From JAAYCI01 sp964367945 (GTDB lineage: Bacteria; Bacillota; Clostridia; Oscillospirales; Ruminococcaceae), in contig CAYIZZ010000076.1 in NCBI GenBank assembly GCA_964367945.1, positions 1 to 11,309 on the forward strand: a stretch of 11,309 nt of DNA. The letters are read 5' to 3'. Positions within the stretch are counted from its first letter, which is position 1; each line of letters begins with the position of its first letter. The position numbers and the translations under genes were made by a program. This document shows positions 1 through 5,731 of this stretch, piece after piece. Below the pieces are notes generated by a model. That model saw only the letters and a program-made list of their open reading frames with translations, was not told the DNA's origin and did no database searches.

Positions 1-78
1 CATTGTTTAGGTAGCGATTTTTTTATTGGTTTTTATTAAAGTAGTTATAAAATGGAGTCAAGCAATAGAGTAGTGCTG

Positions 79-130
79 TGTCATGAATGCATTTTGGAAA
101 ATGACATGCATACATTGCAATATATGTCAT
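79..130. repeat. Cluster of TGTCAT-type motifs in alternating orientation
   Basis: The hexamer TGTCAT occurs at 79-84 and 125-130, and its reverse complement ATGACA at 101-106, so copies are spaced 22-24 bases apart in alternating orientation. The second and third extend to a perfect 7-bp inverted repeat (ATGACAT 101-107, ATGTCAT 124-130). A nested small palindrome, CATTTT-GG-AAAATG, lies at 90-103. The stretch 1-160 contains no convincing reading frame. The motifs could be operator sites for a gene beyond the left edge, or chance in AT-rich DNA; I cannot tell which. Confidence 0.3.
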
Positions 131-160
131 GCCAAGTGTCAATACACGTATATTGCGTAT

Positions 161-209
161 AAAATCAGCCAAAAACCTGCGATGATTCGCAAATGTGGTT
201 TTTGGCTGA
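161..209 (-). terminator. Intrinsic terminator of the minus-strand trio
   Basis: A perfect 13-bp inverted repeat pairs TCAGCCAAAAACC (165-177) with GGTTTTTGGCTGA (197-209). The 19-base loop contains a second small stem (TGCGA 178-182 with TCGCA 187-191). Read on the minus strand the hairpin is followed by TTTTAT, and it starts about 20 bases after the stop codon of the DsrE-family gene. The T-run is short, so termination may be incomplete, but position and stem length fit a terminator for the minus-strand genes. Confidence 0.75.
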
Positions 210-229
210 AGTGTATATATGATAAATGT

Positions 230-565
230 CTAGATGGTGAGGAGTTTTTCGCCATCTTTTAATATGGCAGTGAGTGGAAGGCCCATATAGTCTACTGTTA
301 CGCCAAGGCTTCTAAGATCATCGCTAACACCAAACTTGTCAGTGCAAGCAAGGCAAGCTTTTACAACCACACCTTCTTTTTGTGCTTGTTTGATTTTTTC
401 CTTGATGCTATCGTCCTCGGCAACAAGTTTTGCGCTGGCGCCCCAGATGATGATTTCAACTTCGTCAAACCAACCTTTGATTTTTGAGTTGATGGCGTAC
501 ATAAACACCATGGACTCGGCGGTGTCGCGGTTGTTATTTACCCATAAAATATTTAGCTTTTCCAT
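230..565 (-). CDS. DsrE-family protein (DsrE/DsrF-like fold)
   Basis: A 111-residue soluble protein that matches the small stand-alone DsrE-like proteins of anaerobes in length and pattern. It opens with a beta strand (LNILWVNNNRDTA) followed by a helix, and has a second strand at 36-41 (VEIIIWGAS). A Cys-x-x-Cys pair sits at C71/C74 (KACLACTD), followed by a segment ending VDYMGLPLT. In DsrE/TusD relatives a cysteine in this region carries persulfide sulfur, so a role in sulfur or redox handling is possible; the actual substrate is unknown. ATG at 565 is preceded by GGGAGA (576-571). It is the last gene of the minus-strand trio, 86 bases after the TIGR04076 gene, and stops with TAG just before the terminator. 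Confidence 0.85.
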   Translation of the reverse strand: MEKLNILWVNNNRDTAESMVFMYAINSKIKGWFDEVEIIIWGASAKLVAEDDSIKEKIKQAQKEGVVVKACLACTDKFGVSDDLRSLGVTVDYMGLPLTAILKDGEKLLTI

Positions 566-651
566 GTTTTTCTCCCAATTATTTTAAATTTTAAAGCACT
601 GAAATAAATGCTTTTCGTATACTGAGATTAAGCTTGTTTTTTTGGAAAATG

Positions 652-966
652 TTAGTCTGCGTCTTCGTTTAGCGCCTCTATTAAAAAACTGACAGGCCGA
701 AAGCCATCGTTGCAACTTATCATTGCGGACTTAGGGTTTTTCATCCATCCGTCATAAATGTTTTGGCCGCCATGAGATAACGTCATCACAAACGCAGACA
801 TGCTGTCCCATGCACTATCGCAAAATCCGGGCGGCTTTTGCCAGCCGTTTGCAATATACACTTGGGACTCTTCAAGATGGCAAGCATGTTCGATAGGGTT
901 TTCATATTCAGTAGCAAGATCGGCATAAAAAGCTTTTCGCATCACAGTGATTTTACATTTTTTCAC
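652..966 (-). CDS. TIGR04076 family protein
   Basis: A 104-residue protein recognisable as the TIGR04076 family, whose function is not established. Family hallmarks are the N-terminal MKKCKITVMRK, the GWQKPPGFCDSAW segment in the middle and the C-terminal SCNDGFRPVSF motif. Cysteines are at C4, C29, C49 and C85; their spacing suggests metal binding or thiol chemistry, but this is inference. Translation most likely begins at a GTG at 966: an excellent AAAGGAGGTA (980-971) lies five bases upstream, and the overlapping ATG at 968 runs straight into TGA. It sits between the DUF1653 and DsrE genes on the same strand with gaps of about 76 and 86 bases, consistent with one transcript. Confidence 0.85.
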   Translation of the reverse strand: MKKCKITVMRKAFYADLATEYENPIEHACHLEESQVYIANGWQKPPGFCDSAWDSMSAFVMTLSHGGQNIYDGWMKNPKSAMISCNDGFRPVSFLIEALNEDAD

Positions 967-1042
967 ATGGTACCTCCTTTAGATTGTCATGGTACATACA
1001 GCGTGCTATGAGACCGGCACAAGATAATCAAAAATATGTGAT

Positions 1043-1258
1043 TTAGCCGAGATAAGAAAACCGCTTGACTTTTTCACCGTTATGAATAACAACCTCGTTC
1101 CACATCGAAGCAGGACGCACCCAAACACCGCCCTCGCCATACAGTGCACGATAAACAATAAAATCTTCGAGAGTTTCGCTGTGCTTTGCCACATAAAGCA
1201 GTTGGTATTCACCACCCTTGAAATGCACGTATTTTCCGGGCTTGAAATTTTTTGTCAT
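1043..1258 (-). CDS. DUF1653 domain protein
   Basis: A 71-residue protein covering essentially one whole DUF1653 domain. Visible family features are the start FKPGKYVHFKGGEYQLLYVA, then KHSETLEDFIVYRALYG, then WVRPASMW and the closing NGEKVKRFSYLG. The fold is small and beta-rich; no biochemical role is established. I chose the ATG at 1258 rather than the in-frame GTG at 1270, because GAGGT (1268-1264) overlaps the GTG codon region and stands five bases before the ATG, so it must be the ribosome binding site. It is the first gene of the minus-strand trio and is transcribed away from the Spx/ArsC-like gene across a 126-base divergent intergenic region. Confidence 0.85.
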   Translation of the reverse strand: MTKNFKPGKYVHFKGGEYQLLYVAKHSETLEDFIVYRALYGEGGVWVRPASMWNEVVIHNGEKVKRFSYLG

Positions 1259-1384
1259 AAAATACCTCACAATAAGTTGCTTTTAATATGCAAAAAAGAC
1301 ATAATATAAAAGTATGGTTTTTTCATTTGTTACGAATAGTATAAACAGGGCATACAGATACATATGAATTTGGGAGGAAGAAGA
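1259..1384. promoter_or_regulatory. Divergent intergenic promoter region
   Basis: This 126-base AT-rich gap separates the minus-strand trio from the plus-strand Spx/ArsC-like gene and must hold the start sites for both. Minus-strand sequence TATATTATG around 1300-1310 and plus-strand TATAAA near 1340-1345 resemble -10 boxes, but neither has a convincing -35 hexamer at the right distance. The existence of promoters here is inferred from gene layout; exact elements are not resolved. Confidence 0.4.
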
Positions 1385-1732
1385 ATGCTTTTTATTTGCT
1401 ATCCAAAATGCACAACATGCCAAAAGGCAAAAAAATTCCTGGATGATAACAAAATATCATACACCGAGCGTCACATAAAGGATGAAAACCCTACGTATAA
1501 TGAGCTGAAAGAATGGTATGCAAAAAGCAAGCTACCGATTAAGCGGTTTTTCAACACAAGCGGTCTAGTGTATAAATCCATGAGCCTAAAAGACAAACTG
1601 GACGCTATGAGTGATGATGAAAAGTTGAACCTGCTGGCAAGCGATGGAATGCTTGTGAAAAGGCCGATGCTTGTCGGTGACGATTTTGTATTGATTGGAT
1701 TTAAAGAAAGCGAGTGGAACAGTAAAGTTTAA
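1385..1732 (+). CDS. Spx/MgsR/ArsC-family thioredoxin-fold protein
   Basis: A 115-residue protein of the arsenate reductase/Spx family. The N-terminus reads MLFICYPKCTTCQKAKKFL, with the Cys-x-x-Cys redox pair at C9/C12 typical of Spx and an additional cysteine at C5. The family's conserved Arg-Pro appears at R93-P94 (VKRPMLVGDD), followed by the usual GFKESEW ending. Members are either small reductases using thiol chemistry or regulators binding RNA polymerase; the sequence alone does not decide, and detoxification of arsenate is not supported by any neighbouring ars gene. An upstream in-frame ATG at 1364 would add seven residues (MNLGGRR), but those codons overlap the ribosome binding site GGGAGG (1372-1377), seven bases before the ATG at 1385, so 1385 is chosen. 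No clear terminator follows. Confidence 0.85.
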   Translation: MLFICYPKCTTCQKAKKFLDDNKISYTERHIKDENPTYNELKEWYAKSKLPIKRFFNTSGLVYKSMSLKDKLDAMSDDEKLNLLASDGMLVKRPMLVGDDFVLIGFKESEWNSKV

Positions 1733-1794
1733 TTTTAGTATAATAGTTAAGCTAGCTTATTGTCAAAGTATGCAGGCGGTTAATTTTAAATTAG

Positions 1795-1810
1795 TTTGCA
1801 TTTGTGCAAA
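1795..1810. promoter_or_regulatory. Perfect palindrome upstream of the ABC operon
   Basis: TTTGCA-TTTG-TGCAAA is a perfect 6-bp inverted repeat with a 4-base centre, 55 bases before the ABC ATPase start. A second short palindrome, CATGAATCATG, lies at 1828-1838. A weak promoter can be read with TTGTGC (1802-1807) and TAACAT (1825-1830) spaced 17 bases, which would place the palindrome over the -35 box, as expected of a repressor operator. This is suggestive only; the sites are short in AT-rich DNA. Confidence 0.3.
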
Positions 1811-1864
1811 TAGTAAGGCATATTTAACATGAATCATGCGATATAAAATATTTAGGGGGAAAGC

Positions 1865-2551
1865 ATGAAGCTGATTTTAGAGAACATTATAAAGTCTTAC
1901 GAAGAAAAGGTAGTTTTAAAGGGCGCCGAATTCCAATTTGAGAAAGGAAAGATTTATGCACTTTTAGGGCGTAATGGCTCGGGAAAAACCACACTTTTTA
2001 ACTGTATAAACGAGGACATAGAGGTAAATGTAGGCACAATATCCTTGGAAGAGGAAGGCACATCAAGAAAACTTTGTGCCGAAGATGTGGGGTATGTGCT
2101 GTCCACGCCGGCAGTGCCAAGCTTTCTGACAGCACGTGAGTTTATCCGATTTTTCATTGACATTAATAAAGATGAAATCACCTCGGTGAAAACAGTAGAT
2201 GAATATTTTGACATGGTGGGTATTAATACAGAAGACAGGGATAGGCTACTGAAAGATTATTCACTCGGCATGAAAAACAAAGTTCAGATGCTGGTGAACT
2301 TCATTGCAAATCCTAAAGTATTGCTTTTGGACGAGCCACTTACATCTTTTGATGTGGTGGTAGCAGACGAGATAAAGCGCTTGCTTCGCAGTATTAAAAA
2401 CGAGCATATCATTATTTTTTCTACACATATTATGGAACTTGCCTTAGAGTTGTGCGACGAGATTGTGATTTTATCTGAAGGGGTGCTGTCGCAAGTGCCG
2501 AAAGATAAAGATATCATCATCGAAACTTTGAGGAGGGACGAGGATGCTTAA
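1865..2551 (+). CDS. ABC transporter ATP-binding protein
   Basis: A 228-residue single-domain ABC ATPase, cytoplasmic, powering the membrane partner encoded next. Walker A is GRNGSGKTT at 35-43, the signature is a variant YSLGMK at 132-137, Walker B is VLLLDEP at about 152-158 with the D-loop aspartate at D163, and the switch histidine is H188 (FSTH). The Q-loop position, expected after GYV at 76-78, has Ser80 instead of glutamine, so that contact appears lost or shifted. The overall style (short, LGM signature, ABC-2-like arrangement) fits drug, lantibiotic or lipid-type exporters more than importers; no substrate-binding protein is adjacent. The ATG is preceded by AGGGGGAAAG (1854-1863). 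Its 3' end overlaps the permease by 8 bases, indicating translational coupling. Confidence 0.9.
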   Translation: MKLILENIIKSYEEKVVLKGAEFQFEKGKIYALLGRNGSGKTTLFNCINEDIEVNVGTISLEEEGTSRKLCAEDVGYVLSTPAVPSFLTAREFIRFFIDINKDEITSVKTVDEYFDMVGINTEDRDRLLKDYSLGMKNKVQMLVNFIANPKVLLLDEPLTSFDVVVADEIKRLLRSIKNEHIIIFSTHIMELALELCDEIVILSEGVLSQVPKDKDIIIETLRRDEDA

Positions 2552-4130
2552 AGTCGCAAAACAGCTGTTTTTGCTACAAAACACCTATCGCACTAATAGC
2601 ATTTTATATTATTTAAAGCGCCTGCCATTGATAGGGCTTGCTTTTCCATATACACTGTATTCACACTCAGCAATAAAAGCAGTGTTTGCAGTTTTAAGTG
2701 TTATGTTTGAAATAGGCAAAATATTTCTTTCCAAAGGATTATATGTCATCATCATAACTATGGCGGCCGGCTATTTGTTACAGCTTGATAACGTGGTGCT
2801 ATCTGAGGCAGATGTGATGTTGAATATTTTACTGTGGTGTACTTTTGCGGGTGGCGTGTCCAACTGCTTTGTACTGGAACCACAGAAAGATCAAAACTAT
2901 GCCATCATGTTTATGCGTATGAATGCTAAAAAAGTGGCGCTGACAAGTTTCTTTCAGTTTTTGATCACGACGGTACTGGGCATGTTGCCGTTTTATATTT
3001 TGGTTTCAGATATGCGTGCTTTGGGCGCGGTGAATATTTTTGCTATTTTTGTGATAATGGTGTCAAGCAAGCTGATGGGCAGTGCAGGAAAGATATATCT
3101 ACGCGCAAAAAACAAAAACATAAAAGTGATAAAAGAAAGCTATAAAGAAATAGCCATCAGTTTGTTGATTTCAAGCATCGGGGCGTTATTTGTTGTTTTG
3201 AATATAAGCATAAGCACTATTGTGATGCTGATAATAGCTACGGTGTTTGCTGTAATGGGCGCTATAAGCCTTAAATATCTTTTACACTTTTCAGATTATT
3301 TGCGGCTGTATAAAGTGATGTATAACCAATTTGAAACATTGCTGGAGACAAAAGGCAACTCAAAAACAGCACTGAAAACAGTTTCTGCAAACTATATTAC
3401 AGACGATTCCGGTGTGCAAAGTAATAAAAGAGGATATGCCATGCTGTCCGATTGTTTCATGAAGCGACACAGAAAATTGTTGTTTAGTTTTTCACGAGTG
3501 GTCGTGCTGATTGAAGTGGTAGTTTTGGCCATTGCTTCAGTCGTGTGCTTAATATCACCGGATGTTGCGAGTATCACCAATGATTTAGTGATACGCGCGG
3601 TGCCACTGATGACATATATCATGTATTTCTTCAATTGCGGCGAGCGTACGGTGAAAACACTGTTCATGAACTGTGATAGCGAAATGCTCACATATAGATT
3701 TTATCGTCAGCCAAAAGCCATCGTGGAAATGTTCACCCTGCGCTTAAAGGCGCTTGTGGTGATGGATTGGTTCCAAAGTTTGCCACTGGCTTTAGGGCTG
3801 CCACTGATATTGTTTGTATCAGGTGGCACAAACAATCAAAGTGAATATTTTATGCTGTTTTTAAGCATCATGGCAATGTCTACATTTTTTAGTGTGCACA
3901 ACCTTGTGATTTATTATTTGTTCCAGCCGTATAATAAAGAAGTGGAAATGAAAAACCCGATTTATACCATCATCAAAAGCGTTACCTATGTGGCATGCTT
4001 CTTGCTGATGCGGAACAATCCACCTTTTGCGGTGTTTGGCATTGCGGCAAGCGTATTTTGTGTTTTATACATTGTTATTTCTATTCCGCTGGCTTACAAA
4101 ATAGCTCCTAAAACATTTAGGCTGAAATAA
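2544..4130 (+). CDS. ABC transporter membrane protein, large permease
   Basis: A 528-residue polytopic membrane protein. Hydrophobic segments are visible near residues 45-82, 89-108, 130-153, 158-178, 203-246 (two), 312-336, 344-360, 403-422, 428-452, 465-480 and 490-515, about 11-12 in all, with a hydrophilic stretch at roughly 250-310 dividing the protein into two halves. No ATPase, peptidase or substrate-binding motif is visible. Its start overlaps the ATPase stop by 8 bases, so it is the transmembrane partner. The size and lack of an associated binding protein fit an exporter-like permease of uncertain class; YthQ- or EcsB-like proteins are possible relatives, but I do not recognise a diagnostic motif and the substrate is unknown. 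A terminator follows directly. Confidence 0.8.
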   Translation: MLKVAKQLFLLQNTYRTNSILYYLKRLPLIGLAFPYTLYSHSAIKAVFAVLSVMFEIGKIFLSKGLYVIIITMAAGYLLQLDNVVLSEADVMLNILLWCTFAGGVSNCFVLEPQKDQNYAIMFMRMNAKKVALTSFFQFLITTVLGMLPFYILVSDMRALGAVNIFAIFVIMVSSKLMGSAGKIYLRAKNKNIKVIKESYKEIAISLLISSIGALFVVLNISISTIVMLIIATVFAVMGAISLKYLLHFSDYLRLYKVMYNQFETLLETKGNSKTALKTVSANYITDDSGVQSNKRGYAMLSDCFMKRHRKLLFSFSRVVVLIEVVVLAIASVVCLISPDVASITNDLVIRAVPLMTYIMYFFNCGERTVKTLFMNCDSEMLTYRFYRQPKAIVEMFTLRLKALVVMDWFQSLPLALGLPLILFVSGGTNNQSEYFMLFLSIMAMSTFFSVHNLVIYYLFQPYNKEVEMKNPIYTIIKSVTYVACFLLMRNNPPFAVFGIAASVFCVLYIVISIPLAYKIAPKTFRLK

Positions 4131-4150
4131 TTTTATCAAGATAATTATTA

Positions 4151-4190
4151 AAAAACGATGGTATGATTTTTATACCATCGTTTTTGTTTT
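4151..4190 (+). terminator. Intrinsic terminator of the ABC operon
   Basis: AAAAACGATGGTAT (4151-4164) pairs perfectly with ATACCATCGTTTTT (4172-4185) around a 7-base loop, giving a 14-bp stem. The distal arm merges into a T-rich tract (TTTTTGTTTT, 4181-4190). It begins 20 bases after the permease stop codon. Because A-runs flank the left arm, it could also work on the minus strand, but no minus-strand gene ends here. Confidence 0.92.
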
Positions 4191-4438
4191 GAAAAATGAA
4201 AAGCAAGATACTAGAGTAAAGCTTAAATTTATTTTATATGATTCATGTTTAGTTCGACAAAACTGTACAAATTTATTGCGAAATTCAATAAAGTGGAAAG
4301 AATTTTATAGAATTTCAAAGATTTTTCTATCGTGTTCCTTGTTTTTTTTCAGTAAAATAAAACCAATCTCAAGACAAACAATGTTTTGTGATAATATTCT
4401 TAAATTGAATTTGTATATTACAAGGAGGAACGAATTTT
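4191..4438 (+). promoter_or_regulatory. Leader and promoter region of the mgl operon
   Basis: This non-coding stretch of about 250 bases carries the control region of mglB. An extended -10 box, TGT-GATAAT (4387-4395), lies 43 bases before the start codon and lacks a good -35 hexamer, as is common for activator-dependent or extended -10 promoters. AAGGAGG at 4422-4428 is the ribosome binding site, ten bases before the ATG. An open frame that crosses this area (4189-4548) runs out of frame into mglB and has no ribosome binding site or family resemblance, so I do not count it as a gene. Confidence 0.5.
4272..4316. promoter_or_regulatory. Inverted repeats, possible operator upstream of mglB
   Basis: A perfect 7-bp dyad, TTTATTG (4272-4278) and CAATAAA (4286-4292), flanks a 7-base spacer. 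Overlapping it, GAAATTC (4280-4286) is repeated in inverse form as GAATTTC (4310-4316). The sites stand about 75-120 bases upstream of the proposed -10 box, a reasonable place for an activator such as the AraC-type regulator encoded downstream. Binding is inference, and such repeats also arise by chance in AT-rich DNA. Confidence 0.3.
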
Positions 4439-5569
4439 ATGAAAAAGAAACTGGCTTTAATTTTGGCAGTAGTGTTTATGATGGCACTGGTTGCCGGCTG
4501 CTCAAGCGCAGCAGAATCCACAGCACCTGCAGAATCCACCCCTGCTAGCGAGGCTACTGCAAGTGAAGCAACTGCAACCGACATCAGCGCAGGCGTGTTC
4601 TATTACAACTTCTCTGATGTGTACATTTCCAGCGTACGTAATGCAATGGACGCTAACCTAGATGCTTTGGGCATTGAATATCAAAATTATGACGGCGCTA
4701 CCAACCAAGCATCTCAATCAGAACAAATCAACACAGCCATCACAAGTGGCGCAAACCTGCTGATTGTAAACATCGTTGAAACTTCATCTCCAAACGCTGC
4801 ACAAAATGCAGTGGATGCAGCAAAAGCTGCTGATATTCCCATCATTTTCTTCAACCGTGAAGTAGACGACGAAGTTATTGCTAGCTATGAAAAAGCAGCT
4901 TTTGTTGGAACAAACGCACCCGAAGCCGGACATTTGCAAGGCGAAATGATTGGTAATTTCCTTGTAGAAAACTATGAAGCAGTAGACCTAAACGGCGACG
5001 GAAGCATTTCTTATGTAATGTTCAAAGGCCAAGAAGGCAATGCTGAAGCCGAGGCACGCACACAGTTTTCTGTGGAAGATGCCGATATGATCTTGGAAGA
5101 AGCAGGCTTCTAACCACTAGCTTTCTATGACGAAAACAATGCCGACAAATATTTGGTAGACCAAGGCGGCAACTGGTCAGCTCAAGCAGCTTATGACTAC
5201 ATGGGACCCATCTTGGCAGCTTACTCCGAAGCTAACGGAAACATGGTAGAGCTTGTTATCGCAAACAACGACGGCATGGCTGAAGGCGCTATCTCCGGCC
5301 TGAATGACGCCGGCTACAACACAGGCGAAGAAGGCTCCACAGTAATTCCTGTGTTCGGTGTAGATGCAACTGATTCTGCAAAAGCTCTTATCGCTGACAG
5401 CATGATGAGCGGAACTATCATGCAAGACGCACAAGGCATGGCTGATACCATCTCCACATTGGTTGGAAACATTGGCGCAGGTGAAGACCTCATGGCTAAT
5501 ACAGACAGCTATAACGTAGATGACGGCGTTGCAAAAATCCGTGTACCTTATGGCATTTACACAGGCTAA
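4439..5569 (+). pseudogene. mglB: Galactose/glucose-type substrate-binding lipoprotein MglB, interrupted by in-frame TAA
   Basis: The gene encodes the lipid-anchored sugar-binding protein of the mgl importer, a periplasmic-binding-protein family 1 member. A lipoprotein signal ends in LVAGC (Cys21), followed by a Ser/Ala/Thr/Glu-rich linker to about residue 48. The calcium loop of galactose-binding proteins is present (D183, N185, D187, S189, S191, with the distal glutamate in VELVIANND). Sugar-site counterparts include N139 (FFNRE), R207, W246, N277 and D309. Codon 225 (5111-5113) is TAA. The same frame then continues without shift for 151 residues through all expected C-terminal motifs to IRVPYGIYTG, total 376 positions, close to family length. 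The break falls between EEAGF and PLAFYD, a linker region, and one base change would restore a sense codon. No ribosome binding site supports restart at the in-frame TTG at 5153. Read literally, the product is a 224-residue truncated protein lacking half of the sugar site. Confidence 0.88.
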
Positions 5570-5597
5570 AATTTTTAATAAGTAACATTTTACTGGA

Positions 5598-5628
5598 GGT
5601 CGGGTTGCTGCTATGTGGCAACCCGGCC
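5598..5628 (+). ncRNA. GC-rich stem-loop after mglB, probable mRNA-stabilising hairpin
   Basis: GGTCGGGTTGC (5598-5608) pairs with GCAACCCGGCC (5618-5628) around a 9-base loop, giving 11 bp with one G-U pair. No T-run follows, so it is not a classical terminator. It lies 28 bases after the mglB stop, where hairpins commonly block 3' exonucleases and keep binding-protein message more abundant than the downstream transporter message. Function is inferred from position and structure. Confidence 0.6.
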
Positions 5629-5642
5629 ACTATGTAAAACCT

Positions 5643-5700
5643 TCGTCTCAATACCGTTTGCATAATAAAATGAACGATGTTGAGACGAGAGTTTTATTTT
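5643..5700 (+). terminator. Terminator-like hairpin between mglB and mglA
   Basis: TCGTCTCAA (5643-5651) pairs perfectly with TTGAGACGA (5680-5688). Inside, CGTT (5655-5658) plus CAT (5661-5663) pairs with ATG (5670-5672) plus AACG (5673-5676), making a two-tier stem. It is followed by GAG and TTTTATTTT (5692-5700). With mglA starting 31 bases later and no promoter visible in between, it probably acts as a partial terminator, reducing mglA and mglC relative to mglB. Confidence 0.65.
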
Positions 5701-5731
5701 AAGAACCGGTATATCTGAAGGGGGAAAAAGT

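Noticed and set aside
336..587. Plus-strand open frame opposite the DsrE-family gene
   Set aside because: It mirrors the coding sequence of the DsrE-family gene, has low-complexity Ser/Phe-rich composition and no ribosome binding site.
1006..1215. Minus-strand open frame overlapping the DUF1653 gene in another frame
   Set aside because: The DUF1653 frame has a clear family match and a ribosome binding site; this frame has neither.
4189..4548. Open frame of 119 codons upstream of and overlapping mglB
   Set aside because: It starts inside the T-run of a terminator, has no ribosome binding site or recognisable family, and runs out of frame into the mglB signal peptide region.
5111..5113. Alternative genetic code in which TAA is a sense codon
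   Set aside because: TAA ends the TIGR04076, DUF1653, Spx-like, both ABC, mglA, mglC and response regulator genes at family-typical lengths, so it is a true stop in this organism.
5153..5569. Separate gene starting at TTG 5153
   Set aside because: It is the C-terminal half of mglB in the same frame, has no ribosome binding site, and would lack the first sugar-binding lobe.
5598..5628. First hairpin after mglB as an intrinsic terminator
   Set aside because: It is GC-rich and stable but followed by ACTATGTAAAAC, with no T-run; it is better read as a stabilising hairpin.
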